The notes under the pieces: generated by a model | Told to the model about the DNA's origin: nothing | The model's input: the letters and a program-made list of their open reading frames with translations, nothing else | Databases searched by the model: none | From: Acidobacteriota bacterium | GTDB lineage: Bacteria > Acidobacteriota > Vicinamibacteria > Vicinamibacterales > Fen-181 | NCBI GenBank assembly: GCA_025363775.1 | Contig: JANYLG010000143.1 | Location: 1 to 33,485 of the forward strand | Length of the DNA stretch: 33,485 bases | Reading direction: 5' to 3' | Translations under genes and position numbers: made by a program | Part shown: positions 1 through 9,859 of the stretch, in pieces | How the letters are laid out: every line of letters starts with the position of its first letter | Numbering within the stretch: position 1 is the stretch's first letter

Positions 1-1
1 G

Positions 2-1636
2 AAGCTGAACATCGCCGCCAGTTGTCTCGTTGGGGATCCGGATCGCATCGCCATCCTTGCTGGTCGCGATGGGCGCCTCGAGAGGGTCGCGTTGGGTGAA
101 CTGGATCGGCTCAGCCGTCGCGTGGGCCACGGTTTTCAAGAGGCCGGGTTGTTGCCGGGAGACCGCGTGGCCGTGATTCTGCCCATGACCGTCGAGGCGG
201 TGGCGGCGTACCTGGGTATCATCCAGGCCGGAGGGGTCGTGGTCTCGATCGCCGACAGCTTTGCGGCGGCCGAGATCGCCGCCCGTCTCCGGATCGTACC
301 GGTCAACCTGATCGTGACCCAGGATTGCTTGCCGCGCCCGGGGCGGCTGCTGCCGTTATACGAAAAAGTGATTGAAGCCCAGGTACCGAGAACTGTCGTG
401 ATTCCGAGGAAGAAGGTCGCCAGGTGGCGGGACAATGGCGGTTGTCCTCCACTTCGCGGGGGCGATCTACTCTGGGAAGATTTTCTGGGAAGGGACGACC
501 CCTTTTCCCCCGTCTCGAGGGATTCGGACGACCCGATCAACATCCTCTTCTCGTCCGGAACGACCGGGGATCCGAAGGCTGTCCCCTGGACGCACACCAC
601 GCCGATCAAGTGCGCTGCCGACGGATACTTTCATCATGACCTGCACCCGGGCGATGTCCTGGCCTGGCCGACCAGCTTGGGGTGGATGATGGGCCCATGG
701 CTCATCTTTGCCGGTTTGATGAACCGCTGCACTCTCGCCCTCTACGACGAGGCTCCGACCGGACCCGGCTTCTGCCGGTTCGTGGAGCAGGCGGGGGTGA
801 CCGTGCTGGGACTCGTGCCGAGCCTGGTCAAGGCCTGGCGGGCGGGCGGGGCCACGGAGGGGGTGGATTGGACACGGATTCGCGCCTTCAGCTCCACCGG
901 CGAAAGCTCCAACGAGGAGGATATGCTCTGGTTGATGGGTCGGGCCGGGTACCGTCCGATCATTGAATACTGCGGCGGCACGGAGATCGGCGGAGGCTAC
1001 ATCACGGGTACGGTCGTGCAGCCTTCAGCTCCCGCCACCTTCAGCACCCCGGCGATGGCGTTGGACCTGGCCATTCGGGACGAGGAGGGGCGGGAAACGG
1101 GAAACGGGGAGGTCTTCCTGATCCCTCCATCCGTTGGACTCTCGACCATGCTTGTCAACGCCGACCATCACGATGTCTACTTCGCCGGCACTCCTTCCGG
1201 GCCCGAGGGGGTTCCCCTCCGGCGTCACGGCGATCAGATCGAGAGACTGGCGGGGGGATATTTCCGGGCCCGCGGCCGGGTGGACGACACTATGAACCTG
1301 GGGGGAATCAAGGTCAGCTCGATCGAACTGGAACGCGCGGTCTGGGGCCTCGACAAACTCGAGGAGAGCGCGGCCATCGCCGTGCCGCCGCCCGGAGGCG
1401 GACCGAGCGAACTGGTCTTCTATGTCGTCGTTGCGCCTCCTGACCGGTTTCGGCCGGAGGAAATGAGGGAATCGATGCAGAAGCAGATCCGCACCTTCCT
1501 CAACCCTCTTTTCAAGATCAAAGAAGTGGTTCGGATCGACGCCCTTCCGCGCACGGCCAGCAACAAGATCATGCGCCGCACGCTGCGGGATGACTATGCC
1601 CGCCGGCCGGCGCCCATGGTCCCTCCGGCGGGATAG
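2..1636 (+). CDS. AMP-dependent acyl-CoA synthetase (adenylate-forming), 5'-truncated by window edge
   Basis: Frame is open from base 2 (KLNIAASCLVGDPDRIAILAG...), so the listed TTG start at 92 is not the true start. Motifs LFSSGTTGDPKAVPWTH, YCGGTEIGGGYITG, GRVDDTMNLGGIKVSSIELE and C-terminal RTASNKIMRRTLR are typical of ANL superfamily enzymes. Confidence 0.93.
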   Translation, partial: KLNIAASCLVGDPDRIAILAGRDGRLERVALGELDRLSRRVGHGFQEAGLLPGDRVAVILPMTVEAVAAYLGIIQAGGVVVSIADSFAAAEIAARLRIVPVNLIVTQDCLPRPGRLLPLYEKVIEAQVPRTVVIPRKKVARWRDNGGCPPLRGGDLLWEDFLGRDDPFSPVSRDSDDPINILFSSGTTGDPKAVPWTHTTPIKCAADGYFHHDLHPGDVLAWPTSLGWMMGPWLIFAGLMNRCTLALYDEAPTGPGFCRFVEQAGVTVLGLVPSLVKAWRAGGATEGVDWTRIRAFSSTGESSNEEDMLWLMGRAGYRPIIEYCGGTEIGGGYITGTVVQPSAPATFSTPAMALDLAIRDEEGRETGNGEVFLIPPSVGLSTMLVNADHHDVYFAGTPSGPEGVPLRRHGDQIERLAGGYFRARGRVDDTMNLGGIKVSSIELERAVWGLDKLEESAAIAVPPPGGGPSELVFYVVVAPPDRFRPEEMRESMQKQIRTFLNPLFKIKEVVRIDALPRTASNKIMRRTLRDDYARRPAPMVPPAG

Positions 1637-1646
1637 AGAGGCGCAT

Positions 1647-2792
1647 ATGGATTTCACATTGACTGAAGAGCACCAGCTGATTCGCGACACCGTGCGGGGC
1701 TTCGCCGAGCACGAGATCAAACCGAAGGCCCCGGAACTCGATGAGCACGAAGAGTTCTCCGTTGAACTCACGCGGAAGATGGGGAAACTCGGCCTGTTTG
1801 GCATTACCGTCCCCTCGGAGTACGGGGGTCAGGGTATGGATTACCTAGCCTACATCATCGCCGTGGAGGAACTGGCGCGGGTCGACGGGTCCCAGGCGGC
1901 TACCGTCGCCGCGCACAATTCGCTGGGCATCGGGCCGATCTACTCCTACGGCACGGAAGAGCAGAAACGCCACTTCCTCCCCAAGCTTTGCAGCGGCGAG
2001 GCCCTCTGGTCCTTCGGACTCACCGAGCCGGACGCCGGTTCCGATTCGCGAGGGAGCAAGACCACGGCGAAAAAGGTGGATGGGGGGTGGGTGATCAACG
2101 GCTCCAAGACCTTCATCACCAACGGAAGTAATCCGCTGTGCATCGGCTCCACCGTCCAGTGCGTGACCGCCCGCGAGGGAGGGAAGCCGGAATTCACCTG
2201 CTTTATGATCGAGACCGGCACGCCGGGTTTCAGTGCTCGAGCGATGCACGGCAAGCTCATGTGGCGTGGTTCGGACACCGCGGAGCTGGTCTTTGAGGAT
2301 TGCCTCGTGCCCGATGAGAACATGCTTGGGTCCCGGGCGGCCGGGTCGCGGCAGATGCTCGAGACCCTGGACTCAGGACGTCTTTCTATCGCCGCCATGG
2401 GGCTGGGATGCGCCCAGGGAGCCTTCGAGGCGGCTCTGGAGTACGCCCGCCAGCGCCACCAGTTCGGTCAACCGATCGTCAAGTTCCAGGTCAACAGTTT
2501 CAAACTGGCGGACATGGCCTTGAAGTGCGAGCTCGCCCGAACCTTCTTGTACAAGGCCTGCTGGCTGCGTGATACGGGCCAGCCCTTCGAGAAGGAGTCG
2601 GCCATGGCCAAACTCTACTGTTCGGAGATTGCTGGCCAGGTGGCCGACGAAGCGGTCCAGCTCCATGGGGGATACGGTTTGATGAAGGCGTATCCCGTGG
2701 AGAGGTTCTTCCGCGATTCGAGGTTTCTGCGCATCGGCGAAGGGACGTCGGAGATTCAGCGGCTGATCATCGCCCGCCTGATTGGCTGCTGA
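1647..2792 (+). CDS. acyl-CoA dehydrogenase
   Basis: [61 protein letters not shown] and [34 protein letters not shown] are diagnostic. ATG at 1647 is preferred to the listed 1590 start. Confidence 0.96.
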   Translation: MDFTLTEEHQLIRDTVRGFAEHEIKPKAPELDEHEEFSVELTRKMGKLGLFGITVPSEYGGQGMDYLAYIIAVEELARVDGSQAATVAAHNSLGIGPIYSYGTEEQKRHFLPKLCSGEALWSFGLTEPDAGSDSRGSKTTAKKVDGGWVINGSKTFITNGSNPLCIGSTVQCVTAREGGKPEFTCFMIETGTPGFSARAMHGKLMWRGSDTAELVFEDCLVPDENMLGSRAAGSRQMLETLDSGRLSIAAMGLGCAQGAFEAALEYARQRHQFGQPIVKFQVNSFKLADMALKCELARTFLYKACWLRDTGQPFEKESAMAKLYCSEIAGQVADEAVQLHGGYGLMKAYPVERFFRDSRFLRIGEGTSEIQRLIIARLIGC

Positions 2793-2833
2793 CCGGCGCG
2801 GTCAGAGGCAATCCCGTGGTACAACTACGCGTG

Positions 2834-5398
2834 ATGTCTGCACTCCTTGGCGACCTCATTCCCGACGATGGCGATGTGTCCGGCGACGCGCTGCTCGGGC
2901 GTTTTCTCGACTACACGGCCGACAAGGGCCTGTCCCTCTACCCGGCGCAGGAAGAGGCGATCCTCGAACTGCTGGACGAGAAGAACGTCATCCTCAACAC
3001 GCCCACCGGGTCGGGCAAGTCGCTGGTCGCCTCGGCGATGCTGTTCGCCTCGCTGGCGCGCGGGCAGCGGGCGGTCTACACCTGCCCCATCAAGGCGCTC
3101 GTCAACGAGAAGTGGATGGCGCTCTGCCGCGAGTTCGGCCCGGAACAGATCGGCCTCTCGACCGGGGACGCCTCGGTCAACCGCGGCGCGCCCGTGCTCT
3201 GCTGCACCGCCGAGGTGCTGGGCAACATCGCGTTGCGGGAGGGGGCCGACGCGCAGATCGACAACGTGGTCATGGACGAGTTCCACTGGTATGCCGACCG
3301 CGACCGCGGCGTGGCCTGGCAGACGCCGCTTCTCACGTTGTCCCGCACGCGGTTCCTGCTGATGTCGGCCACCCTCGGCGACACGTCGTTCTTCGAAACG
3401 GCGCTGACCGCGCTCAACGGCCGGCCGACTGTCACCGTGAAGTCGGCCGATCGGCCGGTCCCGCTGGATTACGCCTACGTCGAGATCCCGTTGGCGCACA
3501 CGCTCGAGAAGCTGGCCGACGAGGGGAAGACGCCGGTCTACGTCGTGCACTTCACCCAGGCCGACGCTGCCGGCAGCGCGCAGGATTTCACGAGCCTGAA
3601 GATCTGCACGCGCGAGGAGAAGACGGTGCTGGCGGCGATCGTGGCGGGCTTCGAGTTCAGTAGCCCGTACGGTTCGGAGATCCGGAAGTGGCTGAAGCAC
3701 GGCATCGGCCTGCACCACGCCGGGCTGCTGCCCAAGTACCGCGTGCTGGTGGAGCAGTTGGCGCAGCGCGGACTGCTCAAGATCATCTGCGGCACCGACA
3801 CGCTGGGCGTGGGCATCAACGTGCCGATCCGGACGGTGCTGTTCACACGGCTCTGCAAGTTCGACGGGCGGAAGACGGCGCACCTCAGCGCGCGCGACTT
3901 CCACCAGATCGCGGGACGCGCCGGCCGCAAGGGGTTCGACACCCGCGGCCACGTCATGGTCCAGGCCCCGGAACACGTCATCGAGAACATCAGGCTGAGC
4001 GAGAGGGCGGAGCGCGATGGCAAGAAGGTGGTGAAGCGCAAGCCGCCAGAGCACAACTTCGTCAACTGGGATCTGGGCACGTTCAAGCGGCTGATCGGCG
4101 CGGCGCCCGAGCAGTTGACCTCGCGCTTCAGGGTGTCGCACGGCATGCTGCTGAACGTCCTGGGTCGTCGGGGCGACGGGTGCTCCGCGATGCGACGGCT
4201 CGTCCGCGACTGCCACGAGCCCGAGAGCGGGAAGACGGCGCACCGTCGCCGGGCCTGGCAGTTGTTCCGCGCGCTGGTGGCCCGGCACATCGTCGAGATC
4301 GTCCCGAGAACCGACGAGGGGTCCACCCTTCGTGTGAACGTGGACCTGCAGGACGATTTCTCGATGGACCAGACGCTGTCGCTCTACCTGCTCGAGACCA
4401 TCCCGCTGCTCGACCCCGACTCGCCGGACTACGCGCTGGACCTGCTGACGCTCGTCGAGTCGATCCTCGAGAACCCCGAGCTGATTCTCCGCCGGCAACT
4501 GGATCGGATCAAGGACCGGGCGGTCGCGCAGATGAAGGCGGACGGGCTCGACTACGACACGCGCATGGAGGAACTGGAGAAGCTGGAGTATCCCAAGCCG
4601 CTCAGCGACTTCGTCTACACGACCTTCAACGCGTTCGCCGACCGGCACCCGTGGGTGGGGGAGGAGAACATCCGGCCGAAGTCGATCGCGCGGGAGATGT
4701 TCGAGAACTTCCGCTCGTTCGCCGAGTATGTGCTCGACTACGAGCTGCAACGCGCCGAGGGGCTGTTGCTGCGGCACCTGAACAGCGTCTACAAGGTGCT
4801 GAGCCAGACCGTGCCGGACGGCGTGAAGTCGGACCAGGTGCTCGACATGGAAGTGTACCTGCGCACGCTCCTGCGGCAGGTGGATTCGAGCCTGGCTGAC
4901 GAATGGGAGCGCATGCGGGACCCCGCGTACCTGCCGCTGGAGGCTGCCAGGTCGCGAGGCCTCGAACTGCGGCCGCCCGGGGTCGACGCGGCCGAGCAGG
5001 ACGTCACGCGCGACACCAAGCGGTTCACCGCCGCGATCCGCACTCGCGTCTTTACGTTCCTCCGCGCGTGGTCTACTGGCGATCTGGTGGCTGCCGTCGC
5101 CGGGCTCGACTCGCCCCACGACGCCGACGGCGAGACGTGGACGCCCGAACGGCTGCGCGCCGTCCTGGACGCCTACCTCGTCGACCACCAGCGCCTCCGT
5201 CTCGACCCGGAGGCGAGGAACCTGCGCCACACGCACGTGACGCCATCCGACAATGAGGCGACGTGGCGAGTGCAGCAGATGCTGATCGATCCGGAGATGG
5301 ACATCGACTGGGTGGCCGAGTTCGAGGTAGACCTCGCCCGGTCGCGCGAGGCCCGCGAACCGGTGGTCCGGCTGCGGCGGGTGGGAAGCCTGGGGTGA
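2834..5398 (+). CDS. DEAD/DEAH-box Ski2-like helicase with DUF3516-type C-terminal region
   Basis: Walker [18 protein letters not shown] (DExH), [29 protein letters not shown] and [17 protein letters not shown]. The long C-terminal region resembles DUF3516 helicases. Confidence 0.92.
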   Translation: MSALLGDLIPDDGDVSGDALLGRFLDYTADKGLSLYPAQEEAILELLDEKNVILNTPTGSGKSLVASAMLFASLARGQRAVYTCPIKALVNEKWMALCREFGPEQIGLSTGDASVNRGAPVLCCTAEVLGNIALREGADAQIDNVVMDEFHWYADRDRGVAWQTPLLTLSRTRFLLMSATLGDTSFFETALTALNGRPTVTVKSADRPVPLDYAYVEIPLAHTLEKLADEGKTPVYVVHFTQADAAGSAQDFTSLKICTREEKTVLAAIVAGFEFSSPYGSEIRKWLKHGIGLHHAGLLPKYRVLVEQLAQRGLLKIICGTDTLGVGINVPIRTVLFTRLCKFDGRKTAHLSARDFHQIAGRAGRKGFDTRGHVMVQAPEHVIENIRLSERAERDGKKVVKRKPPEHNFVNWDLGTFKRLIGAAPEQLTSRFRVSHGMLLNVLGRRGDGCSAMRRLVRDCHEPESGKTAHRRRAWQLFRALVARHIVEIVPRTDEGSTLRVNVDLQDDFSMDQTLSLYLLETIPLLDPDSPDYALDLLTLVESILENPELILRRQLDRIKDRAVAQMKADGLDYDTRMEELEKLEYPKPLSDFVYTTFNAFADRHPWVGEENIRPKSIAREMFENFRSFAEYVLDYELQRAEGLLLRHLNSVYKVLSQTVPDGVKSDQVLDMEVYLRTLLRQVDSSLADEWERMRDPAYLPLEAARSRGLELRPPGVDAAEQDVTRDTKRFTAAIRTRVFTFLRAWSTGDLVAAVAGLDSPHDADGETWTPERLRAVLDAYLVDHQRLRLDPEARNLRHTHVTPSDNEATWRVQQMLIDPEMDIDWVAEFEVDLARSREAREPVVRLRRVGSLG

Positions 5399-5472
5399 CG
5401 GGAAGGCCGTGGTTCGAGACCTGTGCGAGCCATCCATTTACGGATCCTCGGTAATCGGGTATACTCAACCGC

Positions 5473-5757
5473 GTGATTCGGACCTTCGCGGACGCGGGCA
5501 CCGAGGACGTCTTCGACGGACGCTCCAGCAAGGCTTCGCGGAAACAGCTACCCGTCTCGCTGTGGTCCCGTGCGCGCCGACTTCTCGACCAACTGCAGCG
5601 AGCCCACGTCGTCGGCGACATGGCACAACCGCCAGGCAACCGATTAGAGCGGCTCTCTGATCGCCGCTACAGCGTGCGCGTCAACGACCAATACCGTGTC
5701 ACCTTCCGCTGGGAGGAGGGTGCGGCCGATGAGGTGTGGTGTGGAGACTATCACTAG
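5473..5757 (+). CDS. higB: RelE/HigB-family toxin
   Basis: GTG start. IRTFADAGTEDVFDG...ARRLLDQLQRAHVVGDMAQPPGNRLERLSDRRYSVRVNDQYRVTFRWEEGAADEVWCGDYH matches the HigB (RelE/ParE superfamily) pattern. Confidence 0.9.
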   Translation: MIRTFADAGTEDVFDGRSSKASRKQLPVSLWSRARRLLDQLQRAHVVGDMAQPPGNRLERLSDRRYSVRVNDQYRVTFRWEEGAADEVWCGDYH

Positions 5758-6121
5758 GCTGCTGAAGAACCACGGGCTGCCAACGCATCGTCCACCCACC
5801 TCGCCGGGCGAGATGGTCGCGCACTTTCTCGAGGATCTGGGCCTCTCGCAGGCGGAAGTTGCGCGCGCACTTGGGTTGACGGCCAACCGGCTGAACGAAG
5901 TCGTCAAGGGCAAGCGTGGTATCAGCGCCGATACGGCGCTCCGTCTGGCAGCCTACTTCGGAACCACTGCGCAGTTCTGGCTGAACGTGCAGGACGCGTG
6001 GGACCTCTGGCATGAACTGAAGAGAGGCTCTCGGACGTACCTGGCCATTCGGCAACCGCAGGCGGTGCGCGCCGCGGCCGCAAGCTGTACGGGCACCTGT
6101 TCGACGACATCCTCGAGCTGA
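5729..6121 (+). CDS. higA: HigA-family XRE antitoxin (C-terminus possibly altered)
   Basis: HRPPTSPGEMVAHFLEDLGLSQAEVARALGLTANRLNEVVKGKRGISADTALRLAAYFGTTAQFWLNVQDAWDLW is a canonical HigA HTH. It overlaps the higB 3' end. The last ~30 aa (RQPQAVRAAAASCTGTCSTTSSS) look out of frame. Confidence 0.88.
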   Translation: MRCGVETITRLLKNHGLPTHRPPTSPGEMVAHFLEDLGLSQAEVARALGLTANRLNEVVKGKRGISADTALRLAAYFGTTAQFWLNVQDAWDLWHELKRGSRTYLAIRQPQAVRAAAASCTGTCSTTSSS

Positions 6122-6520
6122 AGTACCTCCTCCAGCGGTACACCAACTACTTGCGGTGGTTGAAGTGGAAAGGCTGAGCCCGGATAAGCCGCTGGTGCCG
6201 GTCACCGTGTTACCCTTTCGTGCAGTGCGCCATTCCCTCGATCTGCGCCCGTTCCTCGACACCTTCACCCGAATCTGGGAGCGCGCTCACCATGCACTGC
6301 CTCCAGCACCTGCTGGGCGTCCCGGTTCGCCTGACCCCCTCGGTCTTCGCTTACAGCCTGCTGTATCCCAAAGTGATGGAGATTTGTTTCCTGAAAGGCG
6401 CCTCGGTGCTCGCCGACGGCTACCTCGTGGCGGGCTCGCTCACGCGCGGACAGGCGGAGTGCATCTTCGGCCTTGGCGTGTTCCTCCAGTTGCGAGACGA
6501 CTCGAGGAACCGCACATGCG
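6075..6520 (+). pseudogene. frameshifted relic, possibly of a class I isoprenoid-synthase-like protein
   Basis: Coding-like peptides in alternating frames: frame 1 GRKLYGHLFDDILELKYLLQRYTNYLRWLKWKG*, frame 3 PDKPLVPVTVLPFRAVRHSLDLRPFLDTFTRIWERAHHA, then frame 1 HCLQHLLGVPVRLTPSVFAYSLLYPKVMEICFLKGASVLADGYLVAGSLTRGQAECIFGLGVFLQLRDD. FLQLRDD resembles isoprenoid synthase aspartate-rich segments. Confidence 0.5.
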
Positions 6521-6581
6521 AGCCGGCACCGTGGAGGCAGCCGATCGGCATGCGTCAGCGCGGCCGGAATATACTACTCGC

Positions 6582-6803
6582 ATGAAGTCGGTGGCCGACG
6601 ACCTTCGCCGGTTGCTCCAAGAACGGATCCTCGAACTCTCACCCGACGAACGCGTGGCGTTGACCGCCCGTCTGGCCGCGTCGGACCTCGATCTGTTCTG
6701 TGCGGCGCGGCACATGCGCCCCGACGTGGCGCGGCGGCTTCTTGCGCGGGAGCGGCACTCGGGGCGCCGCCCGAGCCGCGTCATGCAAGGGGCCGTCCAG
6801 TGA
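6582..6803 (+). CDS. small hypothetical protein (73 aa), possible antitoxin-like partner of the downstream nucleotidyltransferase
   Basis: MKSVADDLRRLLQERILELSPDERVALTARLAASDLDLFCAARHMRPDVARRLLARERHSG... Its stop overlaps the downstream GTG start (GTGA). Confidence 0.7.
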   Translation: MKSVADDLRRLLQERILELSPDERVALTARLAASDLDLFCAARHMRPDVARRLLARERHSGRRPSRVMQGAVQ

Positions 6804-7345
6804 GCGATCCGCTGATCGTCCGCGTGACGTCGCTGCTCGACCTCGCGGGCGTTCGCTACGCCCTGATCGGCGCCGGGGCACTCGCGGTGCACGGTGTCGT
6901 CAGGTCCACCTTCGACCTCGATCTCCTGACAACCTCCGCGTCGGTGCTCGAACCGGACGCGTGGAACGCGCTCGCCGCCGATGCCGGCGTCCTCGTCGAT
7001 CGACGCCGCGGCGACGCCGACGATCCGCTGGCGGGCATCGTCCGAATCGGTGTCGCCAACGAGCGCGACATCGATCTCGTAGTCGGGCGCTGGGCCTGGC
7101 AGACAGAGGCGGTCGAACGCGCCCGCCCGGTCCTCGTGTTCGGAGTTCATCTGCCGGTCGTTGACGCCGCGGACCTGGTCCTGCTGAAGCTCTACGCGGG
7201 CGGCCTCCAGGACCGATGGGACATCGACCAGTTGCTGACAGGCGCCGGTAGGCACGAGATCGTTGCGGAGGTGGAGTCGCGGCTCGATCGGCTGCCCGTC
7301 GAGGCTCGTGACCTCTGGGCGCTCACCATCGGGGCGACGCGGTAA
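6800..7345 (+). CDS. nucleotidyltransferase-fold protein (AbiEii/MNT-like)
   Basis: GTG start at 6800. VRYALIGAGALAVHGVVRSTFDLDLLTTS, ERDIDLVVGRWAWQ and DLVLLKLYAGGLQDRWDIDQLL are typical of pol-beta-type/AbiEii-like NTases. Confidence 0.8.
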   Translation: MSDPLIVRVTSLLDLAGVRYALIGAGALAVHGVVRSTFDLDLLTTSASVLEPDAWNALAADAGVLVDRRRGDADDPLAGIVRIGVANERDIDLVVGRWAWQTEAVERARPVLVFGVHLPVVDAADLVLLKLYAGGLQDRWDIDQLLTGAGRHEIVAEVESRLDRLPVEARDLWALTIGATR

Positions 7346-7433
7346 GCCACCCCCACGACGGCACGCGTCCGTCATCACGCCGCTGGCAATTCAGGTAGCG
7401 CCGTCGTAAGATGCTGGAGACTGGAGGAGCAAC

Positions 7434-7958
7434 ATGAAACGAACACTAGTGGTGGTCGCGTTCGCTTGCGCCGTGTCAGGCCTGCAGGTGGCGGCGCGGC
7501 AGGCTGCGACGAAGGTCGATCTGAAGAACGTGCAGGGGCAGGCGATCGGCACCGCGACGCTGACGCCGGCCGAGCACGGCGGCGTGGCGATCGCACTCGA
7601 CGTCGAGAGCCTGTCGCCTGGCGACCACGCAATCCACATTCACCAGAACGCGAAGTGCGAGCCGCCGTTCGCGACGGCCGGCCCTCACTTCAATCCTGAA
7701 AGCAGGAAGCACGGGCTCGAGAACCCCGACGGCCCGCACGCCGGCGACATGAGCAACTTCACGGTCGACGCCGACGGCAGGGCAAAGACGACGGTGACGA
7801 ATGCCCAGGTGACGCTGGGCCCCGGCCCGACGTCCGTGTTTGCCAACGGCGGCACGTCTCTGGTCATCCACGCGAAAGCGGATGACATGAAGACTGATCC
7901 CGCCGGGAACGCCGGCGATCGGATCGCATGCGGGGTTATCGCGATGCCCGTGAAGTGA
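7434..7958 (+). CDS. sodC: Cu/Zn superoxide dismutase, secreted
   Basis: Signal peptide. HAIHIHQNAKCEPPFATAGPHFNP, LGPGPTSVFANGGTSLVIHAKADDMKTDPAGNAGDRIACGVI retains metal ligands and the cysteine pair. Confidence 0.95.
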   Translation: MKRTLVVVAFACAVSGLQVAARQAATKVDLKNVQGQAIGTATLTPAEHGGVAIALDVESLSPGDHAIHIHQNAKCEPPFATAGPHFNPESRKHGLENPDGPHAGDMSNFTVDADGRAKTTVTNAQVTLGPGPTSVFANGGTSLVIHAKADDMKTDPAGNAGDRIACGVIAMPVK

Positions 7959-8096
7959 GTGAGCCGGGCTCGTTGTCCATGTCCACATGCAGGGCCAACT
8001 CGGCGGGGGAGACCGCATCCACGCGCCGCAGACACTTCAGCCACTCCTGATGCCGATGCCGTGCCTGACACTGTCTAGTTATAGCGGGACACTACG

Positions 8097-9401
8097 CTAG
8101 TCAATCGAGTCTGATACGTCCGCAGCTTCGGGCCCACGGTTTTCCTCCTTCCGCCGATCGTCCGACATCTCGACGGCGATCGCGGCGGCCTGCTCCGCAG
8201 GCACGCCCTCTGTCCGGCGCTCGTACTCTTCCTCCGCGCGCTCGTCTCCGACGCGCTGTTCGACATCTGCAACCTGCTCCTGCTGACCCGGAAGGTCGAC
8301 GCGAAGCTCCTGGATGAGCATCATGACCGTCGCTGCGACAGGGAGCGCGAGGAGCGCGCCGAGGATCCCCATCAGCATCCCGCCCGCAAGGAGGGCGAAG
8401 AGCACGACGGACGACGGAAGGCGCAGCGCCCGGCCATAGATACGGGGAACGAGCACGCGGCTCTCGAACTCCTCGTACGCGAGCATGATCAGCAGGACGA
8501 CGACCACGACGACCGGGCCACGCGCCAGCGACGCAAGGACCATCGGTCCGATCGAGAGGAAGGCGCCGATGTACGGGAGAACATCTGCAACCCCCGCGAA
8601 CACAGCAATCGCCATCGCGTTTGGCACGCCGCACGCCACCAGAAGGACGAACGAAAAGACCGCGATCAAAAGACCCGTGATCATCTGCCCGCGGATGTAA
8701 GCGCCGACGATCGTCTCCAGGTTCAACATGACGCGGGCGAGGCGGATGTGGTGCGAGCGAGGGACGGCCGCGAAAAGCCCGCCGCGAAGCCGATCGCGGT
8801 CGATCATGATGTAGAGCGCGAGAAAGATGGCGCTCACGCCGTACGCGATGATCTCGAAGACCCGCATCGAGACAGCGAAGGCCGTTGCGCCGATGGCGCT
8901 CACGGGAGCGTCGTACTTGACGTTCAGCAGCCAGCCCGCGAGCGGCGCTGTCAGGTTGGATTGGGCGAGATAACCCGCCAGGCGTGCGCGAAACGCGGGC
9001 TCCTGCTCGATCAGCGCCGAGGCCTGCGCCACGAGCGCCGGAATCGTCAGCGACACGGCGAGAGTCGCGACGACGAAGAGGAGTGTGAAGACGAGGGCGA
9101 TCCCGAGGCCGCGCTTGACACGCCGCGCCTCCATCCAGCTGACGGCTGGACTCATCGTCCCCACGATGAGGAGAGCGACGACGAGCACCAGGAAGACCGG
9201 CCAGAGCCGGATCAGCAGCCACATGCAGGCCACGACCAGGATGAGTTGGATCATCGTCCCGGGTGATACCTCGAAGCGCACCACACGCGCCTTCTCGTCC
9301 GCGAAAGCCCGTCGCTCGGGGAGCGGCGGAGAGACGGCGAGCGGACGCGTGGCCGTCGTCACGACGCCGACCCCATCCTTGGTGTGGACTTCTCTGTTCA
9401 C
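8097..9401 (-). CDS. AI-2E family transporter (PerM-like permease)
   Basis: Multiple TM helices. YIRGQMITGLLIAVFSFVLLVACGVPNAMAIAVFAGVADVLPYIGAFL and YEEFESRVLVPRIYGRALRLPS are typical. Carries a charged C-terminal tail. Confidence 0.92.
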   Translation of the reverse strand: MNREVHTKDGVGVVTTATRPLAVSPPLPERRAFADEKARVVRFEVSPGTMIQLILVVACMWLLIRLWPVFLVLVVALLIVGTMSPAVSWMEARRVKRGLGIALVFTLLFVVATLAVSLTIPALVAQASALIEQEPAFRARLAGYLAQSNLTAPLAGWLLNVKYDAPVSAIGATAFAVSMRVFEIIAYGVSAIFLALYIMIDRDRLRGGLFAAVPRSHHIRLARVMLNLETIVGAYIRGQMITGLLIAVFSFVLLVACGVPNAMAIAVFAGVADVLPYIGAFLSIGPMVLASLARGPVVVVVVLLIMLAYEEFESRVLVPRIYGRALRLPSSVVLFALLAGGMLMGILGALLALPVAATVMMLIQELRVDLPGQQEQVADVEQRVGDERAEEEYERRTEGVPAEQAAAIAVEMSDDRRKEENRGPEAADVSDSID

Positions 9402-9769
9402 GTTCTCTTCCTCCGCGTCACCATTGCAGCCAGCGGTGTGACCGTCATGGGCATCTTGCCGCCAGCTTCACTTTAGCAGGAAGTGTGCCCAGGAATTGGG
9501 CCCTCGTTGTTCTCCCAAAACGAAGATGGATCGCGTGAGCCTGGATCAGGACGGCAGATGATGTGATGGGACTCGCGAAGCAGAGTGCTGATTTCGTCCT
9601 GCGCGGCCTGCCCGTAACGCTGGTCGCGACGGTCGTGTGTGGAAAATCTGACGTCTTCCTCGGTGGGCACCCAACACCGGCCGCCAGGGAGAGCGGCCGA
9701 GACGTTAACGACGGCGGGTCGGAGGGACGACCGTCGCGGACCTTCGCTGTCGTGCGCGGCCGGTCAACC

Positions 9770-9837
9770 GGCCGCGCCTGAGACAGATTCCAGGGACCCA
9801 CATAAACTTGCTTCATTCGTGACGTTCTCAGCCCGGG
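9770..9837. repeat. dispersed intergenic repeat, copy 1
   Basis: GGCCGCGCCTGAGACAGATTCCAGGGACCCACATAAACTTGCTTCATTCGTGACGTTCTCAGCCCGGG; shares 18-bp and 16-bp identical blocks with the copy at 31630. Confidence 0.9.
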
Positions 9838-9859
9838 TCGACCACCGCGCCGATGCCTG

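Noticed and set aside
2825-5437. 870-aa minus-strand ORF opposite the helicase
   Set aside because: Shadow ORF created by high GC3 on the coding strand; low-complexity R/H/E/V-rich product with no recognisable motifs.
9445-9816. 123-aa minus-strand ORF in the gap before the TonB-C gene
   Set aside because: No recognisable motifs, and it overlaps the dispersed repeat and palindrome; coding status unsupported.
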